Assembly (NCBI GenBank): GCA_026692665.1
Contig: JAPLOF010000041.1
Span: 1-50,187 of the forward strand
Reading direction: 5' to 3'
DNA length: 50,187 nucleotides
DNA from: Planctomycetota bacterium
Lineage (GTDB): Bacteria; Planctomycetota; UBA1135; GCA-002686595
Shown here: one piece after another, positions 8,267-16,602 of the stretch
How positions within the stretch are numbered: the first letter of the stretch is position 1
Layout of the letters: each line of letters begins with the position of its first letter
Made by a program: the position numbers and the translations under genes
Notes under the pieces: model-generated
Database searches by the model: none
Told to the model about the DNA's origin: nothing
The model's input: the letters and a program-made list of their open reading frames with translations, nothing else

Positions 8267-8895
8267 ACCTGGCCGACATCCGGCGCGAGTACTCGCAAGC
8301 CGTCCTCGACGAGTCCCATGTGGACCCCGACCCGATCGTCCAGTTCCAGCGCTGGCTGGATCAGGCGTTCGAGGCGCAGGAGACCGAGCCGACCGCCGCG
8401 ACCCTGGCCACGGCGACGCGCGACGGCGCCCCGTCGGCGCGCATCGTGCTGATCAAGGGCGTCGATGCGCGCGGCTTCGCGTTCTTCACCGACTACAGGA
8501 GCCGCAAGGGACAGGAGCTCGAAGCCAATCCGCGCGCCGCCCTGTGCGTGCTGTGGAGCAACCTCGAGCGCCAGGTGCGCGTCGAAGGCCGCGTCGAACG
8601 CGTGAGCCGCGAGGAGAGCGCCGCGTACTACCGCACGCGTCCCCTCGGGAGCCGCCTGGGAGCCTGGGCGAGCCGGCAATCGAGCGAGATCCCGAACCGC
8701 GGCGAGCTCGAGGAACGCGTGGACGCGGTGCGCCGCGAAATGGGCGAGGATCCGCCGCTACCTCCACATTGGGGCGGTTTTGTGCTCTTGCCGACGTCGC
8801 TCGAGTTCTGGCAGGGCCGCGAGAGCCGTCTGCACGACCGCCTCGAGTACCAGCGCGTGGGCGCTGCGTGGCGCATCCACCGGCTGTCGCCCTGA
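8263..8895 (+). CDS. pdxH: Pyridoxamine/pyridoxine 5'-phosphate oxidase
   Basis: This 210-residue protein matches PdxH in length and motif order: 'NLADIRREY', '[13 protein letters not shown]', '[22 protein letters not shown]', '[15 protein letters not shown]', '[15 protein letters not shown]' and the C-terminal '[12 protein letters not shown]' with 'WRIHRLSP'. The enzyme uses FMN and oxygen to make pyridoxal 5'-phosphate from PNP or PMP in the cytoplasm. Its ATG overlaps the preceding TGA (ATGA), so it belongs to the rlmN operon. Confidence 0.95.
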   Translation: MNLADIRREYSQAVLDESHVDPDPIVQFQRWLDQAFEAQETEPTAATLATATRDGAPSARIVLIKGVDARGFAFFTDYRSRKGQELEANPRAALCVLWSNLERQVRVEGRVERVSREESAAYYRTRPLGSRLGAWASRQSSEIPNRGELEERVDAVRREMGEDPPLPPHWGGFVLLPTSLEFWQGRESRLHDRLEYQRVGAAWRIHRLSP

Positions 8896-8949
8896 CGACC
8901 GCGTCGCACCGCCAACGGGCGACGGGTGCGCGCCGGAGACCCACGCCGT

Positions 8950-9657
8950 TCACCCCGCGTCCGTGCTCGCGCGCGGCAGAGGCTCGGGCAATCCGCCGGT
9001 CACGTCCTCGGTCGCGATCTGCCCGCGCGACCACAGAGTGCGTTCCACCATGACGCGGAACACGTACTCCAACCGCGCCTGCACTTCGGGCCCCTCGAGG
9101 ATCCCGAGAGCGCGCGCCACGGCTTCGAACGTGGCGACGAACCGCGGATTCATGTGCCGGCGCAGGCGATACTCCGAAGGCGGCCCGCTCGGCAGGTGCA
9201 CGCGCGGAACACTGGCCAGCGCCGGCTCGCGCGTCGCGAGCTTGAAAGCCCGGCGCCAATCCGCATCGGGCACGATCAGGGTGACCGGCCCGTCTTCGCA
9301 AACGGCACGCGTCAAGGGCCGCGAATCCGCGCTAGGGTAGAGGAGGAGCGGCCTGCGCTCGGGCTGGAGCAGGTCCCCGATCTCCAACTCGACGCCTCGG
9401 TCTCCGAAGGACCGCACCTCGCCGTGCGCCAGCGTGAGCGGCACGAGGCGCCCGGTGTTGGTCGGCTTGTAGAGCTCCCTGCGGTGCCGGAGCACGACGA
9501 CGCGTGTCGGGAGCGCGATTGGCTGCACGAAGCCGCACAGGCACAGGCGCAAGTGCAGCGCGCAGCGCGCGCACCGGTCGAGCGGCGCGCGCGAGGGATC
9601 GACCTGCTCCCGGAGGGACTCGTGTGTGCTCAAGGCCGTGCAGGATACAGGTTCCAT
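8950..9657 (-). CDS. DTW-domain protein, tRNA-uridine aminocarboxypropyltransferase-like
   Basis: This 235-residue protein has the Cys-rich start of the family ('RCARCALHLRLCLC'), then 'RVVVLRHRRELYKPTNTGRL' and the signature region 'IVPDADWRRAFKLA'. The usual D-x-T-W is D-A-D-W here. DTW enzymes add an aminocarboxypropyl group from SAM to a tRNA uridine. The annotated start is ATG 9657, but a TATCCT box lies downstream of it (9647-9642, minus strand) and ends 9 bases before an in-frame TTG at 9633. The real start may therefore be TTG 9633, giving 227 residues. It converges on pdxH. Confidence 0.85.
   Translation of the reverse strand: MEPVSCTALSTHESLREQVDPSRAPLDRCARCALHLRLCLCGFVQPIALPTRVVVLRHRRELYKPTNTGRLVPLTLAHGEVRSFGDRGVELEIGDLLQPERRPLLLYPSADSRPLTRAVCEDGPVTLIVPDADWRRAFKLATREPALASVPRVHLPSGPPSEYRLRRHMNPRFVATFEAVARALGILEGPEVQARLEYVFRVMVERTLWSRGQIATEDVTGGLPEPLPRASTDAG
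9642..9647 (-). promoter_or_regulatory. Putative -10 box (TATCCT) for the DTW-domain gene
   Basis: On the minus strand TATCCT ends 9 bases before TTG 9633. Its position inside the longer reading frame argues for the shorter, leaderless TTG start. Confidence 0.35.
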
Positions 9658-9748
9658 CCGGGCCGTGGATTCCCCGCGCTCGCTGACCGCGCAGCGAACA
9701 CGCTGCGACCGACATCGACGGGATGCGGCGGGACTCCCGGCCTTCGGA

Positions 9749-11845
9749 TCACACGCCGCGCCGGATGCTGCGCGGCGGGCCGCCCTTCTTCTTCGCGGCC
9801 GCCTTCTTCTTGCGCGCCGCGACCTTCTTGGCCGCCGCCTGCGGATCGGGACGACCGGCCTCCGCATCGGCCTTCTTCTCGGCGCTCGTGCGCGTGTCGC
9901 AGGCGATCCAGCCCTTGGGCGGCTTCTCGCCCAGCATCTCGTAGAAGAAGCGCGACGGCATCGAGTCGACGCGCGTGCCGTACTTCGCGCGCGATTTCGT
10001 GCACGAGACGGTCAGGTGATGCCGCGCGCGGGTGATCGCGACGTACATCAGGCGCCGCTCCTCCTCGACCGTATCCTCCACCACGCTGCGCTGGTGCGGG
10101 ATGAGCCCCTCCTCCACGCCGACGAGGTAAACGCGCGGGAACTCGAGCCCCTTCGCGGCGTGGATCGTCATCAGAGCCACCGCGTCGCGCTTCTCCTTCT
10201 TGTCGTCCTCCCGGTCCCCCTCGGCCGACAGTGTCAGCGCCTCGAGGAACGAGGCCACCGTGGGCTTCTTCGAGCGCCGCGCGAAGTTCTCGGCCATGTC
10301 GAACACCTCGGCCACGCTGGCCCAGCGCTCCTCGGCCTCCTTGGGGTCGGGGTAGCAGCGGTCGACTTCCGCGCGGTAGTCGACGGCCTCGACGAGGCGC
10401 CGAACCCACGCGACCAGGTCGCCGCCCGGCTTCTCCGCGCCGAAACGCCCGAGCTTGTCGAGCAGCGACGCGACGGCGTACGACGCGGACTCGGGGACGC
10501 CCTCGACCTCCTTCGCGCGCTCGAAGCCCTCGCAGGCCGAGATCCCCTGCTCGGTCGCGAACGCCACGACCTTCTCGACCGTCGACTTGCCCACGCCGCG
10601 CGGCGGCGCGTTCACGATGCGCAGCAGCGACACCTCGTCGCGCGGGTTCTGCGCCAGGCGCAGATACGAGAGCACGTCGCGCACTTCCTTGCGATCGAAG
10701 AACGACATGCCGCCGGTCAGGACGTACGGCACGTTCCGCGCGCGCAGCTGCTGCTCGAACGGCCGCGGCTGCGTCGCGGTGCGGAACAGGATCGCGAAGT
10801 CGGAGTAGCGCTGGCGCTTCAGCTTCACCAGCTCGGCGATCTCGCGCGCGGCGTGGTCGGCCTCGGACTCCTCGTCCTCCATGCGCAGCGTCGCGATCGG
10901 CTCGCCCGAGCCGAGCGCGGCGCGCAGCACCTTGCCGAGCCGCCCCGGGTTGTGCGCGATCACGCGGTTCGCGGCGTCCAGGATCTCCTTCGTCGAGCGG
11001 TAGTTCGACTCGAGCTTGACCACCTTCGCGCCGGCGAAGTCGCCCTCGAACGCCAGGATCTTCTTCACGTCCGCGCCGCGCCAGCCGTAGATCGACTGGT
11101 CGTCGTCGCCGACGACGCACAGGTTCTTGTGGCGGCCGGCGATCGCGCGGATCAAGTCGTACTGCGGCCCGTTCGTGTCCTGGTACTCGTCGACCATCAC
11201 GTAGCGGAAGCGCTTCTCGAGGAACTCGCGCGCCGACGAGTTCGTCTTCAGGAGGTGGACGGCGCGCAGCAGGAGGTCGTCGAAGTCGACCGTGCGCGTG
11301 CGCGCGAGCTGCGCGTCGTACTTCTGCCACGCGCGCCCCACGAGCTCGTCCTGCGCGTCCTTCGCCGTCTCGAGGAACTGCTCGGCGCTCAGCCCCCTGT
11401 TCTTCATCAGCGAGATGCACCCGTGCAGCGCCGCCGGCGCCATCGACGCCTCGGGGATGCGCAGCTCGCGCAGCGCGCCGCGCAGCGCCGACTGCTGGTC
11501 CGACGCGTCGCAGATCGTGAAGTTCGGCGACAGCCCCGCCTCGGCCGCGCGCGCGCGCAGGAGCTTCACGCAGAACGCGTGGAACGTGCCGACCGTCAGA
11601 TCCTCGGCCTTGTCCTTCCCCACCAGGCCGCCGACGCGCTCGCGCATCTCCTTCGCGGCCTTGTTGGTGAACGTCATCGCCAGGACGTTCTCGGGGTGCA
11701 CGCCGCGGTGCAGCAGGTACGCGATGCGCACCGTGATCACGCGCGTCTTCCCGGAGCCGGCGCCGGCCAGCACGAGGAGCGGACCTTCGGTGGTCGTGAC
11801 GGCGGCCCGCTGTTCGGCGTTCAGGCTCGAGAGGATCTGCTGCAT
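9749..11845 (-). CDS. UvrD/Rep-family superfamily 1 DNA helicase
   Basis: This 698-residue helicase carries the SF1A motifs: Walker A 'GAGSGKT' (28-34), 'AMTFTNKAAKEMRERV', the 'VMVDEYQDTNGPQYDL' Walker B, 'GDDDQSIYGWRGAD', 'LMTIHAAKGLEFPRVYLVGVEEGLIPHQRS' and motif VI 'MYVAITRARHHL'. It unwinds DNA 3' to 5' in repair or replication restart. Motif wording sits between Rep, PcrA and UvrD, so no symbol is given. The last 40 residues form a Lys/Ala-rich tail ('AAAKKVAARKKKAAAKKKGG'), probably a flexible DNA-binding extension. Length is normal for the family. Confidence 0.93.
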   Translation of the reverse strand: MQQILSSLNAEQRAAVTTTEGPLLVLAGAGSGKTRVITVRIAYLLHRGVHPENVLAMTFTNKAAKEMRERVGGLVGKDKAEDLTVGTFHAFCVKLLRARAAEAGLSPNFTICDASDQQSALRGALRELRIPEASMAPAALHGCISLMKNRGLSAEQFLETAKDAQDELVGRAWQKYDAQLARTRTVDFDDLLLRAVHLLKTNSSAREFLEKRFRYVMVDEYQDTNGPQYDLIRAIAGRHKNLCVVGDDDQSIYGWRGADVKKILAFEGDFAGAKVVKLESNYRSTKEILDAANRVIAHNPGRLGKVLRAALGSGEPIATLRMEDEESEADHAAREIAELVKLKRQRYSDFAILFRTATQPRPFEQQLRARNVPYVLTGGMSFFDRKEVRDVLSYLRLAQNPRDEVSLLRIVNAPPRGVGKSTVEKVVAFATEQGISACEGFERAKEVEGVPESASYAVASLLDKLGRFGAEKPGGDLVAWVRRLVEAVDYRAEVDRCYPDPKEAEERWASVAEVFDMAENFARRSKKPTVASFLEALTLSAEGDREDDKKEKRDAVALMTIHAAKGLEFPRVYLVGVEEGLIPHQRSVVEDTVEEERRLMYVAITRARHHLTVSCTKSRAKYGTRVDSMPSRFFYEMLGEKPPKGWIACDTRTSAEKKADAEAGRPDPQAAAKKVAARKKKAAAKKKGGPPRSIRRGV

Positions 11846-11857
11846 CGGGGATCGCGA

Positions 11858-11863
11858 ACCCTA
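11858..11863 (-). promoter_or_regulatory. Putative -10 box (TAGGGT) for the UvrD/Rep-type helicase
   Basis: On the minus strand TAGGGT lies 13 bases before ATG 11845, giving a predicted leader of only a few bases. Confidence 0.35.
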
Positions 11864-11995
11864 GGTGTCCTCGCGGCGCCCGTCCATTCGTCTCTGGAGA
11901 CCAGCACGCAAGGTGTTGCTCGTTCTCGACCTCCGTCCGGCGGGCTCATCCGGGGCTCACGGCAGATCGTGGTGGTGCGAACGCGCGATGCCACC

Positions 11996-12001
11996 TATCC
12001 T
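11996..12001 (+). promoter_or_regulatory. Putative -10 box (TATCCT) of the Tm-1/ABC/ThuA operon
   Basis: TATCCT ends 17 bases before GTG 12018. It lies inside the longer open frame that begins upstream (ATG 11988, or 11865), so it supports GTG 12018 as the start of the first gene. It may drive the whole 13-kb gene run. Confidence 0.4.
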
Positions 12002-12017
12002 CGGCCGCGCGCCCCCC

Positions 12018-13241
12018 GTGACCGTCCTCATCCTCGTCACCCTCGACACGAAGGGTCGGGAAGCCGACTTCGTCCGGGGCGTATTGCGCGACCTGGGCGT
12101 CGATGCAGCGCTCGTCGACACGGGCTGCCTCGGTGAACCCCAGGTGCCGGCCAGCGTCACGCGCGCAGAGGTCTTCACGGCCGGCGGCGCGTCTCTCGCG
12201 GAGCTCCGTGCGCGCGCCGACCGGGGAGATGCGGTGACTGCCGCGGCGCGTGGTGCCGAAGCGATCGTGCGACGTTGGCACGCCGAGGGCCGGCTCGACG
12301 GCGTGCTCGCGCTGGGCGGCGGCGCGGGGACGACCATCGGCACGGCGGCCATGCGCGCATTGCCGATCGGAGTCCCAAAGCTCATGGTCAGCACGCTGGC
12401 GTCGGGGCAGGTCGCGCACTTCATCGGATCGAGCGACATCCTCCTCATGAACGCCGTCGTGGACGTCGCCGGCCTGAACCGGATCAGCCGCGCCGTCCTG
12501 ACGCGCGCCGCGCAGGCCATGGCAGGTATGGCCCGTGGCGGCGCCCTGCCGACGGAGCCCGGCGACAGACCGATCGTCGCCGCGAGCATGTTCGGCGTGA
12601 CGACCCCGTGCGTCGAGCGAGCGCGGGCTCGTCTGGAGGCGCAGGGCTGCGAGGTCCTCGTCTTCCACGCGACCGGCGCCGGCGGGCGGACCCTCGAGGC
12701 GCTGGCGGAGAGCGGGATGCTGGCCGGCGTCCTGGACCTGACCACCACGGAGCTGGCCGACGAGCTGGTCGGAGGCTGCCTGTCGGCCGGCCCCGAACGC
12801 CTGACCGCCGCCGGGCGTCGCGGCATTCCCCAGGTCGTGTCCGTCGGCGCGCTCGACATGGTGAACTTCCACGGGATCGACAGCGTCCCCGAGCGTTTTC
12901 GCGGCCGGACGCTGTACCGTCACAACGCCAACGTGACCCTGATGAGGACGACAGCGGAGGAATGCCTGCGGCTCGGCCGCGAGATCGGCCGCAAGGTGGC
13001 CGCGTCGCGCGGGCCCGCCACGGTCCTGTTCCCGCTGCGAGGAGTCTCCGCGATCGATCGCGAGGGGCAGCCGTTCCACGATCCCGCGGCTCGCGCCGAG
13101 CTCCTGCGAGGGCTGCGCGAGACGAAGGGCGGGGTCACCCTCGTCGAACTCGACCACCACATCAACGACGACGCCTTCGCGGACCGCGCCGCGGACGAGC
13201 TGCTGTCGCTCATGCGCACACGAACGAACTCACGGAGCTGA
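12018..13241 (+). CDS. Tm-1-like ATP-binding UPF0261 family protein
   Basis: This protein of about 407 residues belongs to the UPF0261/Tm-1 N-domain family: 'VTVLILVTLDTKGREADFVRGVL', 'LGGGAGTTIGTAAMRALPIGVPKLMVSTLASG', 'IGSSDILLMNAVVDVAGLN', 'GVTTPCVERARARLEAQGCEVLVFHATGAGG' and 'HHINDDAFA'. Plant Tm-1 carries this domain fused to a TIM-barrel domain like the one encoded at 23671, and in bacteria the two are often neighbours. The domain binds ATP; the bacterial reaction is unknown. GTG 12018 is chosen because the homologous region begins there and a promoter-like hexamer lies just before it. Three bases separate it from the next gene. Confidence 0.85.
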   Translation: MTVLILVTLDTKGREADFVRGVLRDLGVDAALVDTGCLGEPQVPASVTRAEVFTAGGASLAELRARADRGDAVTAAARGAEAIVRRWHAEGRLDGVLALGGGAGTTIGTAAMRALPIGVPKLMVSTLASGQVAHFIGSSDILLMNAVVDVAGLNRISRAVLTRAAQAMAGMARGGALPTEPGDRPIVAASMFGVTTPCVERARARLEAQGCEVLVFHATGAGGRTLEALAESGMLAGVLDLTTTELADELVGGCLSAGPERLTAAGRRGIPQVVSVGALDMVNFHGIDSVPERFRGRTLYRHNANVTLMRTTAEECLRLGREIGRKVAASRGPATVLFPLRGVSAIDREGQPFHDPAARAELLRGLRETKGGVTLVELDHHINDDAFADRAADELLSLMRTRTNSRS

Positions 13242-13244
13242 TCC

Positions 13245-14585
13245 ATGAACCCTGGCCACCTGTGCTCGACGCTTCTCCTGACCGCCTCCCTCGCGCTCCT
13301 CTCCGGAGCGTGCAGCAAGGAGGCGCCGCCCCCCGCGTCTGGCGCCGCCCAGACGCCGCAGTCGATCACGGTGTGGTGGTTCCAGTGGGCGCCGGCCGAC
13401 GGACTGCAAGAGCTCGGCCGCGAGTTCCAGAAGGAGACCGGCATCGAGGTCAAGGTCGAGCAGATCCCGCTGGGCTCGTACCAGGAGAAGGTGTTCCTCG
13501 AGTTCGGCGCGGCGCGCACGCGCTTCGACGTCCTGATCGGCGACAGCCAGTGGATCGGGCGCGGAGCGACGAAGAAGCTCTACGTCGAGCTGACGGACTG
13601 GCTGCCGACCGTCGTCGACCTGAAGACGATCCACCCGCGCGCAGCGAAGTACTTGTGCGAGTACCCCGAGGGCAGCGGCAAGTGGTTCGCCGCGCCGTGC
13701 GAGACGGACGCGGTCGGCCTCGCGTACCGGAAGGACTGGTTCGAGGATCCGGCCGAGAAACAGGCGTTCCAGGCGAAGTACGGCCGCGCGCTCGAGGTCC
13801 CTAAGTCGTGGGAGGACTTCCAGCAGGTCGCCGAGTTCTTCCAGAGGCCCGACACGAAGCGCTACGGCTGCTCGCTGCCCAGCGACCGCTCGTACGACGG
13901 GCTCACGATGGGCGTGCAGAACCTCCTGTGGGCGTTCGGCGGACGCTGGCACGCGGAGAAGAGCAACAAGGTCGTGGGCGAGCTCGACACGCCGGGCAGC
14001 GTCGCGGGCATCGAGTTCTACAAGAAGCTCCTGAAGCTCGGGCCGAACGGCGCGGAGCGCATGGACTACGGGCAGGTGCTCGAGTCGTTCACGAACGGCT
14101 CGACGGCGATGATCCTGAACTACTTTGCGTTCTTCCCGGGCATCCAGAAGCAGTACGGAGACAAGGTCGGCTTCGCGGTCGTGCCGGCGCACGACGGCAA
14201 GCGCGTCGCGTCGCTCGGCGGTCAGGGGATGTCGATCTCGACGCGCATACCGCCGGCGCAACAGGAGCTCTCGAAGCGCTTCATCGCCTGGTTCATGCAG
14301 CGCAAGGTGCAGGAGCAGTGGATCACGAAGCCGGCGGGCTTCACCGCGAACGCGGACATCCTGAAGAGCGCCGCATTCCGCGCGCAAACGCCCTACAACG
14401 GGCCGTTCGCGGAGTCGGTGGACTCGATGCAGGACTTCTGGAACGTGCCGGTGTTCAACGAGCTGCTCACCGTGACGCAGCGCTACGTGGGGATGGCCGT
14501 GGACGGCGAGATGCCGACGGCAGAGGCGCTGAAGCAGCTGGCCATCGAGAAGGAACGCATTCTCAAGGACGCGGGCCTGCTGTGA
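13245..14585 (+). CDS. ABC importer substrate-binding lipoprotein (family 1, sugar type)
   Basis: This 446-residue protein has a lipoprotein signal with lipobox 'LSGAC' (Cys23) and then an MalE/UgpB-like fold: 'SITVWWFQWAPADGLQELGREFQKETGIEVKVEQIP', 'FDVLIGDSQWIG', 'AAPCETDAVGLAYRKDWFEDP', 'GQVLESFTNGSTAMILNYFAF' and 'LGGQGMSIS'. It should be anchored on the periplasmic side and deliver its ligand to the permeases at 14622 and 15521. The family normally binds mono- to oligosaccharides, polyols or glycerol-phosphate compounds; the substrate cannot be read from the sequence. Confidence 0.9.
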   Translation: MNPGHLCSTLLLTASLALLSGACSKEAPPPASGAAQTPQSITVWWFQWAPADGLQELGREFQKETGIEVKVEQIPLGSYQEKVFLEFGAARTRFDVLIGDSQWIGRGATKKLYVELTDWLPTVVDLKTIHPRAAKYLCEYPEGSGKWFAAPCETDAVGLAYRKDWFEDPAEKQAFQAKYGRALEVPKSWEDFQQVAEFFQRPDTKRYGCSLPSDRSYDGLTMGVQNLLWAFGGRWHAEKSNKVVGELDTPGSVAGIEFYKKLLKLGPNGAERMDYGQVLESFTNGSTAMILNYFAFFPGIQKQYGDKVGFAVVPAHDGKRVASLGGQGMSISTRIPPAQQELSKRFIAWFMQRKVQEQWITKPAGFTANADILKSAAFRAQTPYNGPFAESVDSMQDFWNVPVFNELLTVTQRYVGMAVDGEMPTAEALKQLAIEKERILKDAGLL

Positions 14586-14621
14586 GCGCGGCGCGTTCCT
14601 GAGCTTCCGACGCCGCCGCAG

Positions 14622-15521
14622 ATGAGCACCACGACCGACGTCCGGCGCCATCGCGGCGGCTCCACGATCGCGTGGTCGCTCGTCGGACCGACGTTGCTGC
14701 TCCTGATCGCGTTCAACGTCTTCCCGCTGATCTACAACATCGCCCTGTCGTTCACGAACCGCGAGCTGGTCGGCGAGGACTCGCGCTTCGTCGGGACGAC
14801 GAACTACACGCGCGTCTTCTCCGATCCGCTGTTCGCCGGAGCGCTGCGGCGCACGGCGCTGTTCGTCGTTTGCGCCGTCGGGGCGGAGCTCATGCTGGGC
14901 TTCGCGCTGGCGCTGGCGCTCGTGCGCGAGTTCAGGCTGAAGCGCGCGGTCCTGGCCGTCGTGCTCGTACCGATGATGCTGTCGCCGGCCGTGATGGGCC
15001 TGTACTGGGCGCTCATCCTGAACGGGAACTACGGCGTCGTGAACCAGATCCTCGGTTCGATCGGGCTGCCGCAACCGCAGTGGCTGACCGACCGCGACCT
15101 GAAGTTCTGGTCCATCGTCGTCGTCGACGTGTGGATGTGGACGCCGTTCATGGCGCTGATCGCGCTGGCCGGGTTGTCGGCCATTCCGCCGCACCTGTAC
15201 GAGGCGGCCGAGATCGACCGCGCGTCGCGCTGGCGCGTGTTCATGCGCATCACGTTGCCGATGACGGCGCCGCTGCTCGGGCTCGCGGTGCTGTTGCGCG
15301 CGACAGACGCGTTGAAGCAGTTCGACCTCGTCATGGCGACCGCCGGACCGAACGACGCGGCCACGCAGACCTTGTCGACGCTGCTCTACCAGACCGTGTT
15401 CCGCGACGGGAAGATCGGGCTCGGGGCGGCCTTCGCGTGCGTCGTGCTCGTGCTCGTGATCGCACTGGCGACCGTGTTCACGCGCTACCTGGACCACCTG
15501 CGCCGCGCGAGGGAGACCTGA
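14622..15521 (+). CDS. ABC sugar importer permease, MalF/UgpA type
   Basis: This 299-residue integral membrane protein has about six hydrophobic segments. The EAA loop that contacts the ATPase spans residues 194-213 ('EAAEIDRASRWRVFMRITLP'). Other family features are 'NVFPLIYNIALSFTN', 'GLYWALILNGNYGVVNQIL' and 'DALKQFDLVMATAGPNDAATQTLS'. Its TGA shares the A with the ATG of the second permease (TGATG). A 36-base gap separates it from the binding protein, the widest in the operon. Confidence 0.92.
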   Translation: MSTTTDVRRHRGGSTIAWSLVGPTLLLLIAFNVFPLIYNIALSFTNRELVGEDSRFVGTTNYTRVFSDPLFAGALRRTALFVVCAVGAELMLGFALALALVREFRLKRAVLAVVLVPMMLSPAVMGLYWALILNGNYGVVNQILGSIGLPQPQWLTDRDLKFWSIVVVDVWMWTPFMALIALAGLSAIPPHLYEAAEIDRASRWRVFMRITLPMTAPLLGLAVLLRATDALKQFDLVMATAGPNDAATQTLSTLLYQTVFRDGKIGLGAAFACVVLVLVIALATVFTRYLDHLRRARET

Positions 15522-16384
15522 TGCGCGCCGTCCGCTGGCTCGTGATCGTCGCCGGCCTGCTCTTCGCGGCGCTGCCGCTCGTGTGGATGGGCTTGAGCTC
15601 CATCAAGCACCGCGGCGACACGATCAGCCAGCACCTGCGCTGGATGCCGGCCATGGAAGCGCCCGCGGATCCGGCCTCGTCGTCGTTCGAGGCGACTTCG
15701 GATTCGTACCGCGACCTCGCGACGGTGCACGCCGGCGCGCAGCACAGTTTCTGGCACCACCTGTGGAACAGCGTGGTGATCGGCGTGCTGTCGACGATCG
15801 CGTCGGTCGCGCTGGGCACGCTGTGCGCGTACGGCTTCAGCCGTTTCCGCGTGCCGGGCGAGAAGGACTGGCTGTTCTTCATCCTGTCGACGCGCTTCAT
15901 GCCGCCGCTCGCGGTCGTCGTGCCGGTCTTGATGATGTACCGCGCGCTCGACCTGCAGGGCACGCACCTCGGACTCGCGCTGCTCTACACCGTCTTCAAC
16001 CTGTCGCTCGCGGTGTGGCTGATGAAGGGCTTCCTGGACGAGATCCCGCGCGCCTACGAGGAAGCGGCGGTCGTCGACGGCTACTCGCGCTTCGGCGCGT
16101 TCATCCGGATCGTGCTGCCGGAAGCGCGTACGGGCATCGCCGTCACGGCCGTCTTCTGCCTGATCTCGGCCTGGAACGAGTACGGCTTCGCGATGACGCT
16201 GAACAGCTCGGGCGCCGTGACGGTGCCGGCCTACTTCGCGGGGTTGCAGGGCAACATCGAGGGCATGCCCTGGCCGCAGATCGCGGCCGGCGCGCTGATC
16301 TTCGTCACGCCGATCGTCGTGTTCACGGTCCTGGTGAGGTCGCACTTGCTGCGCGGCGTGACGTTCGGGACGGTGAAGCAGTGA
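15521..16384 (+). CDS. ABC sugar importer permease, MalG/UgpE type
   Basis: This 287-residue permease carries its EAA loop at residues 180-200 ('EEAAVVDGYSRFGAFIRIVL') and the usual 'NSVVIGVLSTIASVALGTLCAYGFSRF' and 'ISAWNEYGFAMTL'. It pairs with the MalF-type permease just upstream (TGATG overlap). Between helix 1 and helix 2 is a periplasmic loop of about 50 residues, longer than in simple MalG proteins. Its TGA overlaps the GTG of the next small gene. Confidence 0.92.
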   Translation: MRAVRWLVIVAGLLFAALPLVWMGLSSIKHRGDTISQHLRWMPAMEAPADPASSSFEATSDSYRDLATVHAGAQHSFWHHLWNSVVIGVLSTIASVALGTLCAYGFSRFRVPGEKDWLFFILSTRFMPPLAVVVPVLMMYRALDLQGTHLGLALLYTVFNLSLAVWLMKGFLDEIPRAYEEAAVVDGYSRFGAFIRIVLPEARTGIAVTAVFCLISAWNEYGFAMTLNSSGAVTVPAYFAGLQGNIEGMPWPQIAAGALIFVTPIVVFTVLVRSHLLRGVTFGTVKQ

Positions 16385-16602
16385 CGACGGCGCCTCGTGG
16401 AACCGTCGACACGACGAGTGCGACGCCGCGCGGCGGCACCGTCGTCCGCCTCGAGCGCCTCACGCTCGTCGGCATGGCGATCGGCGCGGCGCTCATGCTG
16501 CAGCCGTGGTGGCCGGGCGGGATGCGCGCGGGGTTCTTCGTGACGCTCGGCAGCACGCTGGCCCAGATCGTCCTCGGCCACATGGCGGAGTCAGACGCGT
16601 GA
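16381..16602 (+). CDS. Small two-helix membrane protein inside the ABC importer operon
   Basis: This 73-residue protein starts with GTG overlapping the permease stop (GTGA) and ends with TGA overlapping the GTG of the ATPase. After a polar N-terminus it has two hydrophobic stretches, 'LTLVGMAIGAALMLQPWW' and 'AGFFVTLGSTLAQIVLGHM'. A small membrane protein between permeases and two ATPases is also found in the rhizobial GlpSTPQV glycerol importer (a DUF2160 protein). The position is similar but homology is unproven. The tight overlaps on both sides and the helices argue that the gene is real. Confidence 0.7.
   Translation: MTTAPRGTVDTTSATPRGGTVVRLERLTLVGMAIGAALMLQPWWPGGMRAGFFVTLGSTLAQIVLGHMAESDA

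Noticed and set aside
8896..8949. Possible terminator between pdxH and the DTW gene
   Set aside because: Only a weak six-base stem with a long loop is visible, so I did not annotate it.
9774..9880. Lys/Ala-rich repeat-like DNA at the end of the helicase gene
   Set aside because: It encodes the low-complexity basic tail of the helicase and is not a separate repeat element.
11890..11901. Short palindrome GTCTC-TG-GAGAC between the helicase and Tm-1 genes
   Set aside because: Five-base arms are too short to separate from chance in this composition, and no regulator gene is adjacent.
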